Source: DATMGU01 sp035555315 (GTDB taxonomy: Bacteria > Pseudomonadota > Alphaproteobacteria > ATCC43930 > CGMCC-115725). From it: a stretch of DNA of 64,000 nt. The stretch covers positions 1 through 64,000 of the forward strand of contig DATMGU010000037.1 of the NCBI GenBank assembly GCA_035555315.1, in the 5' to 3' direction. The position numbers were made by a program, and so were the translations under genes. The notes beneath the pieces were generated by a model, which was not told the DNA's origin, made no database searches, and saw nothing but the letters and a program-made list of their open reading frames with translations. This document shows, piece by piece, positions 18,909-27,361 of the stretch. Within the stretch, counting starts at the first letter, position 1, and the number at the start of each line of letters is the position of its first letter.

Positions 18909-19762
18909 GAGCCGATCACTCCCTGGCGGAGGAATTCGTCGAGCCGGTTGACCGCGCTGGATGACGCGGTCAAGGGGCTGCGCATCAAGCCGATTTCCAG
19001 ATCGCGCAGGGGCGGCAGTCCCTCCTTGCGGCCGATGATGCGCAGGCCAGGCGGTAGGCCGCATTCCGCGAGGGCCGCCACGGCCAAGCCGGCCCGCACG
19101 ACGGCGGTCAACCCGACAAGGCTCGGGCTGGAATAAAGGCAGCGATAGGCGCGCCCGGTATCGCTCAGGGATGCGAGAACATTGTCGCGGGCAGTGCATC
19201 CCGGCTCGTACAAGGCGATCGGCAGAGGGTCGTTCTCCCAAGGGGCGTGCAGCGGCGAGGCGACCCAGACGAGGCGTTCGCGGCGCAGCACTTCCAATGC
19301 CTGGGAAGGTCTTCGGGTCACCAGCGCAAGATCGATGTTTCCAGCCTCAAGCTTGCCGATCAGCGAAGTGGACTGTTCGCAGATCAATTCCACGGCGATC
19401 GAGGGGTGTTCGGCAGCAAAGCGCGACAAGACCGGCGGTAGCAGCATCACGGCGTAATCGTCCGGCACCCCGAGCCTGACGGACCCTGCCTCCTGCGGCT
19501 CGGCGATGCTGGCCCAGGCTTCTTCGGACAGTTTGACGATCCGGCGGGCATAGACGAGGAAGCCTTCGCCGGCCTGAGTGAGCCGAACCGATCGCGGCTC
19601 CCGCCGCAGCAGTGCTTTACCCAAAACCTGTTCCAATCGCTGCATCTGCATGCTCACAGCCGATTGACTTCGGCCGACCCGCCGCGCCGCACGCGAGAAA
19701 CTGCTTTCCTCGGTCACGGCGACGAAGGTCTTCAGCAAATCCGGATCGAGCGTCGGTATCAT
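18902..19762 (-). CDS. LysR family transcriptional regulator
   Basis: A 286-residue LysR-type regulator. The N-terminal winged HTH is visible (FVAVTEESSFSRAARRVG then SQSAVSMQMQRLE), with a typical substrate-binding domain after about residue 90 (VRLGVPDDYAVMLLP). It is divergent from a DMT exporter gene, with about 100 bases between. That arrangement usually means the regulator controls the exporter and itself. Overlapping dyads at 19768-19791, immediately upstream of its start, are likely operator sites. Confidence 0.9.
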   Translation of the reverse strand: MIPTLDPDLLKTFVAVTEESSFSRAARRVGRSQSAVSMQMQRLEQVLGKALLRREPRSVRLTQAGEGFLVYARRIVKLSEEAWASIAEPQEAGSVRLGVPDDYAVMLLPPVLSRFAAEHPSIAVELICEQSTSLIGKLEAGNIDLALVTRRPSQALEVLRRERLVWVASPLHAPWENDPLPIALYEPGCTARDNVLASLSDTGRAYRCLYSSPSLVGLTAVVRAGLAVAALAECGLPPGLRIIGRKEGLPPLRDLEIGLMRSPLTASSSAVNRLDEFLRQGVIGSA

Positions 19763-19767
19763 CTTGT

Positions 19768-19791
19768 GATCAGTTTAATTGATCTTAAACT
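19768..19791. promoter_or_regulatory. overlapping dyads, candidate LysR operator
   Basis: GATCA-N7-TGATC (19768-19784) overlaps the perfect 7-bp inverted repeat AGTTTAA-TTGATC-TTAAACT (19772-19791). They sit 5 bases upstream of the LysR start codon and about 70 bases before the divergent exporter start. LysR regulators bind interrupted dyads of this kind in the divergent gap. Binding by this particular protein is inference. Confidence 0.5.
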
Positions 19792-19861
19792 TCAAATCTA
19801 TTCGTTTGTCTGAATATCCGTGGCGAGCTACCAGAAGCACCTCAGATCCAGAGGTACCGCC

Positions 19862-20782
19862 ATGCCGACATCCGATGACTTGAGTTCGTGTTTCCCTGCC
19901 GTGCGCTACGCGCTTGCCATGGCGATCATCGGCACCATCGGCTTCTGCGTGACCGAGGCCGGCCTCGATCCAATTACCATGGTATTTTGGCGATGCGTGT
20001 TCGCGACCCTGTTTCTTGGCGGGTGGTGTCTCGCGCGGGGCTATTTGCGGAGTGGCACATTGTCGCCTCGGCGGCTGATCCAGGCATCGATCGGCGGGAT
20101 CTGCATCGTGCTGAGCTGGGTCGCCTTCTTCGCCGCGTTTCGGCTCACCTCGATCGCGACCACCACCATCGTCTATCATGTCCAACCATTTCTGGTGGTT
20201 CTGCTCGGTGTGGCATTTTTGAGGGAACGTATCGGCGCCCATCACATCGTCTGGATGATCGTCGCCTTTCTGGGGTTGGTTTTTGCCAGCGGGCTTATCG
20301 CCACCGGTGATGCTCTCACCGGCCGGTGGCTGCTCGGCATAGCGCTGACATTGGGTGCTGCCGCCCTTTATGCCGGAACGACCATCATGGCCAAGGAACT
20401 GGCAGGACAGCGTCCGGAAGTCACCGCCTTATGCCAAACCGTGGTCGGGGTCGTCCTGCTGGCGCCTTTTGCCGGGTTTGGCCAAACCGTTTCAGGACCA
20501 AGCTGGGCTTGGCTCGTTGGCATCGGGGTCATCCATACCGGTGTCGCCTACATCCTCATGTATGGGGCTTTACCGCAATTGGCGACACCGCTGATCGGGG
20601 TATTGACCTTCATCTACCCGCTGGTCGCGATCCTCATCGATTGGCTGGTCTATGCTCATCCCGTCAGTATCCAGCAAATCGCCGGCATGCTGCTGATCGC
20701 GCTTGGCACGATCGGCGTCAAGCTCGACTGGCGTATTCCGGCCGGACGGTTGTCGGCAACGCGCGCGTCGGTGACGCGCTGA
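19862..20782 (+). CDS. DMT/EamA family transporter
   Basis: A 306-residue membrane protein with about ten predicted hydrophobic helices arranged as two EamA halves (first half from about residue 15, second from about residue 155). The first half contains WVAFFAAFRLTSIATTTIV and the second ends with LIALGTIGVKLDW. Family members export amino acids or metabolites or move drugs. Start taken at 19862 (MPTSDDLSS) because AGAGGT lies about 6 bases upstream; an in-frame ATG at 19820 would add 14 residues. Divergent from the LysR gene, its probable regulator. Its 3' end is 23 bases from a convergent gene. Confidence 0.85.
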   Translation: MPTSDDLSSCFPAVRYALAMAIIGTIGFCVTEAGLDPITMVFWRCVFATLFLGGWCLARGYLRSGTLSPRRLIQASIGGICIVLSWVAFFAAFRLTSIATTTIVYHVQPFLVVLLGVAFLRERIGAHHIVWMIVAFLGLVFASGLIATGDALTGRWLLGIALTLGAAALYAGTTIMAKELAGQRPEVTALCQTVVGVVLLAPFAGFGQTVSGPSWAWLVGIGVIHTGVAYILMYGALPQLATPLIGVLTFIYPLVAILIDWLVYAHPVSIQQIAGMLLIALGTIGVKLDWRIPAGRLSATRASVTR

Positions 20783-20805
20783 CTTCGCGGCGCAGGGCGC
20801 GTCGG

Positions 20806-21402
20806 TTACGACGCGATCGCGTTCCACCGGGTCGGGTTGGCCGGATCCTGCGCCTCGATCCAGCGATATGGCAGCTGATCCCACGGTGTCACGTCGGTTC
20901 GTCGATTATCCATGACGACATCGCCCGACGGCAGACTGACCACCAGGACGAGATGACTTTCGTCGGTCTCGGTCACGGCCACGGCGAGCCGAAGCTCTCG
21001 CACCGGCCAGCCCAGCTGGATCAGGCGACGGCGTTTTTCCATCGCGAAGCCGTTGCAATTGCCGCTGCCGTTCTTGGGGTAATCCCATCGCTGCGGCGGT
21101 TCATCGGCATAGCGCACCGTCTCATTCACAGATGCCTGCACCTTTTCCAGGGTGTCTATCGCATCGACCGATACGGTGGCGTTGCGCGGCGCTACCGGCT
21201 GTCGGGCCAGGCAATCATCGGCGTGCATGACGCAGAACCAGATGAAGCCACCGGGCGGGGGCGTTGGAGCACCCGCGCGCATACGGGATCCCGCCATGGA
21301 AGGAGTTGCCGGGATCATGGCGATGGCACAGGCGAATAAGGTCGTGGCAACGCGTGAGCGCCGCCACGACGAGCGGAGCTCGAGCGTGATTGGGCACAAC
21401 AT
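20806..21402 (-). CDS. transglutaminase-like cysteine peptidase (BTLCP family)
   Basis: A 198-residue protein with a basic N-terminus, a hydrophobic core and a TPSMAG cleavage site near residue 38, so probably periplasmic. The BTLCP catalytic triad is visible: Cys in NGSGNCNGFAMEKR, His in DESHLVLVV and Asp in VVMDNRRTDV. LapG, which cleaves biofilm adhesins under c-di-GMP control, belongs to this family, but no LapD or large adhesin gene is adjacent. It stands alone between the DMT exporter and xerC. Confidence 0.82.
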   Translation of the reverse strand: MLCPITLELRSSWRRSRVATTLFACAIAMIPATPSMAGSRMRAGAPTPPPGGFIWFCVMHADDCLARQPVAPRNATVSVDAIDTLEKVQASVNETVRYADEPPQRWDYPKNGSGNCNGFAMEKRRRLIQLGWPVRELRLAVAVTETDESHLVLVVSLPSGDVVMDNRRTDVTPWDQLPYRWIEAQDPANPTRWNAIAS

Positions 21403-21527
21403 GCATGCAGCCTTAAATTGAAATTGCTGGGATTTTTTTAGGGCTAACCCGGCGAAACGCCATTGGATGCCGTGTCTAAAATCAAATAATAGACGTTGGT
21501 TAAAGAAGGGTTAACGGCACGGGGCCG

Positions 21528-22526
21528 CTAGCGAGCGGCTGATTCTTCCGGTGGTTGTGCTGGCGCCTGGCCCGGAAACGCCTGGTCGTAGACCGCCATC
21601 AGCTGGGCGGCGTCGATCGCCGTATAGCGTTGCGTGGTCGATAGGGAGGCATGGCCGAGCAGCTCCTGGATCGCGCGCAGATCGCCGCCGCCAGCCAGCA
21701 GGTGGGTCGCGAAGCTATGCCGTAAGGCATGGGGTGTCGCGGTTTCCGGTAGGCCCAGCAATCCGCGCAACTCGACCATGCGGCGCTGGACCAGGCGGGG
21801 ATTGAGCGGGCCGCCCCGGACGCCGAGGAACAGCGCATCACCCGGCTTGTGTGTGTAGGGGCAGGCCGCGAGATAAGCGGCGATCGCCTCGGTCACGACC
21901 GGCAGCAGCGGCAGGATGCGTTGCTTATTGCCCTTGCCGGTCACCGCGATCAACCGATCCCGCGGTGTCGGTGCCTGTGCGCGGGTCAAACCCAGCGCCT
22001 CGCCCAACCGCAGGCCGCACCCGTAAAGCAAGGTCAGGATCGCCTCGTCGCGTCGGGCGATCCAGGGCAGCGTCGCGAGTTCTCCGGTCGAAGAGAGTGT
22101 CGCCTGCGCCTCGTCGACCGAGAGGGGTTTCGGTACCTGGCGGGGCAGCTTTGGGCCGCGCAGGGTACCGATCGCGGCGTTCTGGCCATGCCCTCGCCGC
22201 TCCAGGAACCGAAAGAAGCCGCGCAACACCGATAATTCCCGTGCCAGCGAGCTGCGTTCGAGTCGCGCGCCGGCGCGCCGGGCCAGAAACGCGCGGAAAT
22301 CGGCGATCGAGAGTGATATGAGCCGTGTGAGGTTGGGGCGATCGCCGTGATGGTCCTGAACGAAATCCAGGAACAGCACGAGATCGCTGCCATAGGCCGC
22401 GATGGTATGTGGCGACGCGCGCCGCTCGGTGGTCAGGAACGCCTGCCATTGTTCGATCGCCTGAATCAGCCCCGCGTCGCCGGCGAAGCGGGCGAGGGGA
22501 ATCGGTGCCGGGCCTGGGGGAGTCAT
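21528..22526 (-). CDS. xerC: tyrosine recombinase XerC
   Basis: A 332-residue tyrosine recombinase. The N-terminal SAM-like core-binding domain (FLTTERRASPHTIAAYG) is followed by the catalytic domain with Arg in YGCGLRLGEALGL, Lys in GKGNKQR, His-x-x-Arg in HALRHSFATHLL, His in LLGHASLSTTQ and the nucleophile Tyr in QRYTAID. With XerD it resolves chromosome dimers at dif. The neighbouring upstream gene is a DUF484 protein, a frequent XerC partner in proteobacteria, so this is housekeeping XerC rather than a mobile-element integrase. Confidence 0.92.
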   Translation of the reverse strand: MTPPGPAPIPLARFAGDAGLIQAIEQWQAFLTTERRASPHTIAAYGSDLVLFLDFVQDHHGDRPNLTRLISLSIADFRAFLARRAGARLERSSLARELSVLRGFFRFLERRGHGQNAAIGTLRGPKLPRQVPKPLSVDEAQATLSSTGELATLPWIARRDEAILTLLYGCGLRLGEALGLTRAQAPTPRDRLIAVTGKGNKQRILPLLPVVTEAIAAYLAACPYTHKPGDALFLGVRGGPLNPRLVQRRMVELRGLLGLPETATPHALRHSFATHLLAGGGDLRAIQELLGHASLSTTQRYTAIDAAQLMAVYDQAFPGQAPAQPPEESAAR

Positions 22527-22553
22527 GAAAATGTCGACCGCCGCGGCACGACT

Positions 22554-23288
22554 CTACGGTTCGATATCGAGCCAGGCGGCGATCGTGTGCTCCAGGCTGC
22601 GGGCGAGAAAACCCAAGAGTTCGGTGCCTTGACCAGCGCGGAACTTCGTCGGTTTGCGGGAGCCTAAGGCCAGCAACCCGACCGGCGCGTGGCGGCCGAC
22701 CGCGAGACGCAGCAACGCCTCGGACCGAACCAAACCGGCGCCGCTGCCGAAGATCGTCGGATCGCCCAGCACATGATCTTCCAGCAGCGCATCGCGACCG
22801 GGCCCCAGCAATCTATCGACCTCGCCCGGCGCCATCAGCTGCACGCCGTTGAGCGGCGGTTTGACGTGGCTGCCAGCCTCCGACTCGATACACAGCGTTA
22901 CCACGTCGACATCCAGCAGGATGGCGAGATCGGTGGTCACGGTCTGGATGACCAGCTCGAAACTCCGCGCGCCGATCAGCGCCAGCACGGCGGCGTGCAC
23001 CCGATTCTGGCTGGTCATGTTCGAGCGGCTGGTGGTCAGCAGCGTGCGCTGCTGGGTTTTCAACCGCGCCAGCTCGTCTCTCAAACGGTGCAGCATGAAT
23101 GACTGCATGTCGATCACGCCGTCACCCCGGTGATGCGACGGTGGCGTCAGCACCGGCAGCAGCGCTGGGTGATCGAGCAGAAAATCCGGGTGGAGGCGCA
23201 GATAGGCTTCGACCGATTCGGCGTCCAAGTGCTGGGTGCTGGGTGCGTCGAGGCCGCGGCGTCGATCAGCGGCTTCCTTGGAATCCAT
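22554..23288 (-). CDS. DUF484 family protein
   Basis: A 244-residue GAF-like protein. It starts with a conserved helix (VEAYLRLHPDFLLDHPALL), then an amphipathic region with likely coiled coil (LRDELARLKTQQRTLL). A GAF-type domain follows, containing LDVDVVTLCIE and a GLLALGSR segment. The family is found next to xerC in gamma- and alphaproteobacteria, but its biochemical role is not established. It ends 27 bases before xerC, giving a two-gene operon, and is divergent from priA across a 186-base gap holding both promoters. Confidence 0.85.
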   Translation of the reverse strand: MDSKEAADRRRGLDAPSTQHLDAESVEAYLRLHPDFLLDHPALLPVLTPPSHHRGDGVIDMQSFMLHRLRDELARLKTQQRTLLTTSRSNMTSQNRVHAAVLALIGARSFELVIQTVTTDLAILLDVDVVTLCIESEAGSHVKPPLNGVQLMAPGEVDRLLGPGRDALLEDHVLGDPTIFGSGAGLVRSEALLRLAVGRHAPVGLLALGSRKPTKFRAGQGTELLGFLARSLEHTIAAWLDIEP

Positions 23289-23474
23289 GGCCGACCTGCC
23301 GGCGTTCTACCGCGCCCGACGCGCGACGATCACCGTCGCGTGCCAGGTTGCTTGCCGCCGAGTCGCTCGCCGCCGTCGTACTGTCAGGCCTTGCGCCATC
23401 ACCAAAAGAACCCTCACAGCATCGGTTCCGCAAAGGGTCGCGAAAACCGCCCGTTCCGCATAAGACTGTAGCTG

Positions 23475-25715
23475 ATGCCAGAACCCAGCACCAGTTTCGC
23501 CGAGGCCGACGATCCGCGCGGGATGCCGTCAGCCGCCCCCGACAGTGTCAGCGTGCTGCTGCCGCTGCCGCTGGCGGGCGCCTATGACTACCGTGTGCCG
23601 TCCGGCATGACGCTGGCCCCCGGCGATTATGTCGAGGTGCCGCTCGGCAAACGCGTGCTTCCCGCCGTGGTCTGGGACCGGCCGGCGGATAATGAGGACG
23701 CGGCGCCGGTGGAGGAGGGGCGGCTGAAGCCGATCGCCCGCCACTATGACGTCCCGCCGATGAACCCGCCGCTTCGCCGGTTCGTCGATTGGGTTGCCGC
23801 CTATACCTTGAGTCCGCCGGGGGCGGTGCTGCGCATGGCGATGGGCTCCGCCCAGGCGCTGATTCCCCCGGAACCGCGCGTCGCCTATCGCCGCGGCCCG
23901 GCTCCAACGACGCCGAGGCTGACCCCCGCCCGGCGCCGTGTGCTCGAGCTTTTGGCCGACGGCCGGGCGCTGTCGGCGGCGGAGCTCGCGGCGCTGGCCG
24001 GCTGCGGTGCCAGCGTGATCAAAGGCATGGTAGGGCAGGGTTTGGTCGAGGCGGTCGCCGTGCCCGCGCGCCGCCTGCCGCCGCAGCCCGATGGCGCGCG
24101 GCCCGGCCCGGCATTGTCGCCGGATCAGCGCGAGGCGGCATCGGTCATCATCGACGCCGTGTCCGCCCGGCGGTTCCAGGCGATGCTGCTGGATGGGGTC
24201 ACCGGCTCGGGCAAGACCGAAGTCTATTTCGCGGCGATCGCGACCGCTCTGGCGATGGGCAGGCAGGTGCTGGTGCTGCTGCCGGAGATCGCGTTGGGTG
24301 CGCAATGGCACGACCGCTTCGAACAGCAATTCGGCGCACCGGCGGCGGCTTGGCATTCCGACGTCTCGACGCGGGACCGTCGCTTCACCTGGCGCGGCGT
24401 CGCCGAGGGGCGTATCCCGGTTGTGGTCGGCGCGCGCTCCGCCCTGTTCCTGCCGTTCACCGATCTGGGCTTGATCGTCGTGGATGAGGAGCATGATCCG
24501 TCCTACAAGCAGGAAGACGGCGTCATCTATCAGGCGCGCGACATGGCGGTGGTGCGCGCTTCGCTCTCGGAGGTGCCGGTCGTGCTCGCCTCCGCGACGC
24601 CGTCGCTGGAGACGCTGGCGAATGTCGAGCGGGGGCGCTACCTCCGGCTGGGGCTGCCCGACCGGCATGGCGGCGCCACGCTGCCGCGTATCGAGCTGAT
24701 CGATCTGCGCCAGCACAAGCCGGAGCGGCGGCGGTTCCTGTCGCCACCCCTGGTCGAGGCGCTCGGCCGGACCTTGGGAGCGGGCGAGCAGGCGATGCTG
24801 TTCCTCAACCGCCGTGGCTATGCGCCATTGACCCTGTGCCGGACCTGCGGGCATCGGCTGGAATGCCCGAACTGCACCGCCTGGCTGGTCGAGCATCGCC
24901 TGCTGGGCAAGCTGCAATGCCATCATTGCGGCCATGCCCAGCCGCTGCCTCGCAACTGTTCGGAATGCGGCGATACCAATTCCTTTACCGCCTGCGGCCC
25001 CGGCGTCGAACGCCTGGCGGAGGAGGTGGCGGAGCGGTTTCCCACGGCGCGCACCGCGGTCATGGCGAGCGACACGCTGTTCGGTCCGGCGGCGGCCGCC
25101 GATCTTGTCCGGGCGGTGCGCGAGCATGAGGTCGATATCCTCATTGGCACGCAGATGATGGCCAAGGGCCACCATTTTCCGCTCTTGACCTTGGTTGGAG
25201 TGGTCGATGCCGATCTGGGACTCGCCGGTGGCGATCTCCGGGCGATCGAGCGGACCTATCAACTGCTGCACCAGGTCGCCGGCCGGGCCGGGCGCGCCGA
25301 TCGGCCGGGTCTGGTGCTGTTGCAAAGCTTCATGCCGGAGCACCCGGTGATGCAGGCCCTGGTCGAAGGCGATCGTGACCGGTTTCTGGCGCGCGAGGCG
25401 GATGATCGAAAGGAACATGGCATGCCGCCTTTCGGCCGGCTGGCAGCGGTAATCGTCTCGGCGGATGACGCGGAGACCGTCGATTTCGCCGCCCGCGCGC
25501 TGGCCCGCGCGATACCGCATGTCCGCGGCGTCGAGGTATTGGGCCCGGCGCCGGCGCCGCTCGCCATCCTGCGCAGCCGACATAGGCGACGGTTTCTGGT
25601 CAAGGCGACGCGGGCGGTGAATGTGCAAGCCATGCTGCGGCAGTGGTTGGGCGGCCTGAAAACCCATTCTTCGGTTCGCTTACAGGTCGATGTCGACCCC
25701 TATAGTTTCCTATGA
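23475..25715 (+). CDS. priA: primosomal protein N' (replication restart helicase PriA)
   Basis: A 746-residue 3'-5' helicase that restarts collapsed forks. An N-terminal 3'-end-binding domain (VLLPLPLAGAYDYRVP) precedes Walker A (GVTGSGKTEVYF), the DEAH-like VVDEEHDPSYKQ and HLLNRRGY-type motif IV (FLNRRGYAPL). The two zinc sites are supplied by paired Cys motifs (CRTCGHRLECPNC and CHHCGHAQPLPRNCSECG). The C-terminus VDVDPYSFL is the conserved PriA ending. Its last codons recur in degraded form at 26480-26511. Confidence 0.97.
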   Translation: MPEPSTSFAEADDPRGMPSAAPDSVSVLLPLPLAGAYDYRVPSGMTLAPGDYVEVPLGKRVLPAVVWDRPADNEDAAPVEEGRLKPIARHYDVPPMNPPLRRFVDWVAAYTLSPPGAVLRMAMGSAQALIPPEPRVAYRRGPAPTTPRLTPARRRVLELLADGRALSAAELAALAGCGASVIKGMVGQGLVEAVAVPARRLPPQPDGARPGPALSPDQREAASVIIDAVSARRFQAMLLDGVTGSGKTEVYFAAIATALAMGRQVLVLLPEIALGAQWHDRFEQQFGAPAAAWHSDVSTRDRRFTWRGVAEGRIPVVVGARSALFLPFTDLGLIVVDEEHDPSYKQEDGVIYQARDMAVVRASLSEVPVVLASATPSLETLANVERGRYLRLGLPDRHGGATLPRIELIDLRQHKPERRRFLSPPLVEALGRTLGAGEQAMLFLNRRGYAPLTLCRTCGHRLECPNCTAWLVEHRLLGKLQCHHCGHAQPLPRNCSECGDTNSFTACGPGVERLAEEVAERFPTARTAVMASDTLFGPAAAADLVRAVREHEVDILIGTQMMAKGHHFPLLTLVGVVDADLGLAGGDLRAIERTYQLLHQVAGRAGRADRPGLVLLQSFMPEHPVMQALVEGDRDRFLAREADDRKEHGMPPFGRLAAVIVSADDAETVDFAARALARAIPHVRGVEVLGPAPAPLAILRSRHRRRFLVKATRAVNVQAMLRQWLGGLKTHSSVRLQVDVDPYSFL

Positions 25716-25717
25716 CC
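25686..25717 (+). repeat. direct repeat copy 1 (priA 3' end)
   Basis: This 32-base segment covers the last nine priA codons, its TGA and the overlapping ATGACC. It is repeated imperfectly at 26480-26511. The core at 25695-25717 matches the second copy at 21 of 23 positions. Confidence 0.7.
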
Positions 25718-25807
25718 GAAGCTGCGCCGTGTTCCTCGCTGCCATTCGGCTCTGGCTGCATGCGGCGCGACGCGTTAGTGTCGGTAAGCTCAGTGGAGAA
25801 CGGCCTC

Positions 25808-26461
25808 TTGCTACGCATCGCCTGCTTGCATACCGCCGAGAGCAACGTCGCCGTCTTTGACACCGCTTGCCGAGACCTCGGGCTTGGTGCCGGCGTGACG
25901 CTGCGGCACGAGGTGCGAGCGGACCTCCTCGCGGACGCTGAAAGGGCGGGTGGGCTTACGCCCGAGCTTGCCCTCCGGACGGGCGAGGCATTATTGGCGC
26001 TGTCCGAAGAGGCTGACGTCGTTGTCCTGACCTGCTCGACGTTGGGGCCGTCGGTCAAGGGCGTCGCGGTCAGGACCGTACCGGTGCTGCGGGTGGACGC
26101 GGCACTCGCCGGCGAGGCTGTACGGGACGGCGGCAGGGTCGTGGCCCTGTGCGCCGTCGAAACCACGCTGGGGCCAACCCGTGCCCTGTTCGAGGAGGCC
26201 GCGATGGCGACGGGGACCGAAGTCGAGGTTCGCCTTGTTCCCGGCGCATGGGCCGCATTCAAGGCTGGAGACCGCGACCGTTACCTCGCTCTGGTCGCCG
26301 AGGCGGCGGATGAGGCCGCTCGGGATGGGCTGTCGCGGGTCGTGCTCGCGCAGGCGTCCATGGCCGGGGCTGCCAAGCTTGGGAAGATAGCTTTAGCTCC
26401 GCTGACAAGCCCGGCGGCCGGATTAAGGGCCGCCATTGCGCAGGCTTGCACCGCGGCTTGA
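25808..26461 (+). CDS. Asp/Glu racemase family protein
   Basis: A roughly 217-residue protein resembling Asp/Glu/hydantoin racemases. Early IACLHTAESNVAVFD and the cysteine motif VVLTCSTLGPSV, plus a late VVLAQASMAG where a second Cys would be expected, fit a divergent or one-cysteine member. TTG at 25808 is preferred because GGAG lies 9 bases upstream and the protein then starts at the conserved strand. GTG 25793 is a second option; the frame is also open back to an ATG at 25712 that overlaps the priA stop, but those extra 32 residues do not look conserved. The gene is bracketed by repeats of the priA 3' end, suggesting later insertion. Confidence 0.7.
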   Translation: MLRIACLHTAESNVAVFDTACRDLGLGAGVTLRHEVRADLLADAERAGGLTPELALRTGEALLALSEEADVVVLTCSTLGPSVKGVAVRTVPVLRVDAALAGEAVRDGGRVVALCAVETTLGPTRALFEEAAMATGTEVEVRLVPGAWAAFKAGDRDRYLALVAEAADEAARDGLSRVVLAQASMAGAAKLGKIALAPLTSPAAGLRAAIAQACTAA

Positions 26462-26479
26462 TTTGTCCAAAGGCGTCTA

Positions 26480-26511
26480 GTGCCTCCAGACCCCAATAGT
26501 TTTCTATGACC
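26480..26511 (+). repeat. direct repeat copy 2 (degenerate priA 3' end)
   Basis: Read in frame this segment encodes V-P-P-D-P-N-S-F-L-stop, close to the PriA ending V-D-V-D-P-Y-S-F-L-stop, and it runs into the ATGACC start of the next gene exactly as copy 1 runs into its ATGACC. It appears to be a decayed duplicate of the 3' end of priA. Confidence 0.7.
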
Positions 26512-27222
26512 AAGCTACCGATGGCCCGAATCCAAGTTCCCCGGCTCCCGCTCCCCCGTCACGTGTTGTGCGATCGTGTGGTGCTGTGGATCACCGCCGG
26601 TTTCGCTATCGTGGCGCTGTCGCTGATCGCGAGTCACACGCTGATCACCGCCTATCAGTCGGTCGGTGGGCGGGTCGATGGCCGAATTGAGGGGCGGGCT
26701 GCCGGCCTGGTCATGGCGGCGGGTTGGCTGCTCTATGGCACGTCGCTCGTGGCGTCGGCGATCTCGTCGCTGATCTATAACGGCTGGCATAAGCATCGGC
26801 AGTCCAGCCCGTGGCGGTTCGCCGATCATATCTGCATCTTTCTGCTGATCGCCGGCACCTATACACCCTTCGCTCTCGCCACCGGGCGTATCGGCTCGTT
26901 GCTGGCACCGATCTGGGTGATGGCGGCGGTCGGCATCGCGCTTAAGATCATCTTGCGGCTGCGCTTCGATCGTTGGTTCGTCGTATTTTATCTGGCGATG
27001 GGCTGGCTGGTGGTGATTGGTATCGACCGGATCGCCGCGAGTCTGCCATCGGCCGCCTTCGGGCTGCTGCTGGCGGGCGGCCTGATCTATTCGGCCGGAG
27101 TCGTCTTCTACATCTTGGACGCTAGATTCCGATGGGGGTCGACCGTCTGGCATAGCGCCGTGCTGGTCGCGCAGGCGAGCCATTTCGTCGCGATCTTCGG
27201 TTGGCTGATGGTGGCCGGTTGA
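26506..27222 (+). CDS. PAQR/hemolysin III family membrane protein (TrhA-like)
   Basis: A 238-residue protein with seven predicted transmembrane helices. The PAQR signatures are present: FADHICIFLLIAGTYTPF in the third helix region and VWHSAVLVAQASHFVAI in the last, which supply the metal-binding Asp and His residues, and NGWHKH after the second helix. The family includes hemolysin III and TrhA, which affects membrane fatty-acid homeostasis. The ATG at 26506 lies within the second copy of the priA-end repeat, so this gene probably once directly overlapped priA. Confidence 0.87.
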   Translation: MTKLPMARIQVPRLPLPRHVLCDRVVLWITAGFAIVALSLIASHTLITAYQSVGGRVDGRIEGRAAGLVMAAGWLLYGTSLVASAISSLIYNGWHKHRQSSPWRFADHICIFLLIAGTYTPFALATGRIGSLLAPIWVMAAVGIALKIILRLRFDRWFVVFYLAMGWLVVIGIDRIAASLPSAAFGLLLAGGLIYSAGVVFYILDARFRWGSTVWHSAVLVAQASHFVAIFGWLMVAG

Positions 27223-27361
27223 TGCCTCGGGTTCGAGAAATACGGGCAACTCTCCGCTGGCAAACTGTGCGACCGCATGTCACATAGGCCAGCGGCTGCG
27301 GCGCAGTAGGTTCAGACCTGAGAATTGGGCAAAAGTTTGACCGGCCCGGTAGAGGTATTTC

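Noticed and set aside
21528..22526. Tyrosine recombinase as evidence of an integrated element
   Set aside because: Length, motifs and the DUF484 neighbour fit housekeeping XerC. There is no attachment-site repeat, and no phage or transposon gene is nearby.
23529..25667. A 712-codon minus-strand frame opposite priA
   Set aside because: PriA is unambiguous. The antisense frame is Gln/Arg/His-rich with no motif.
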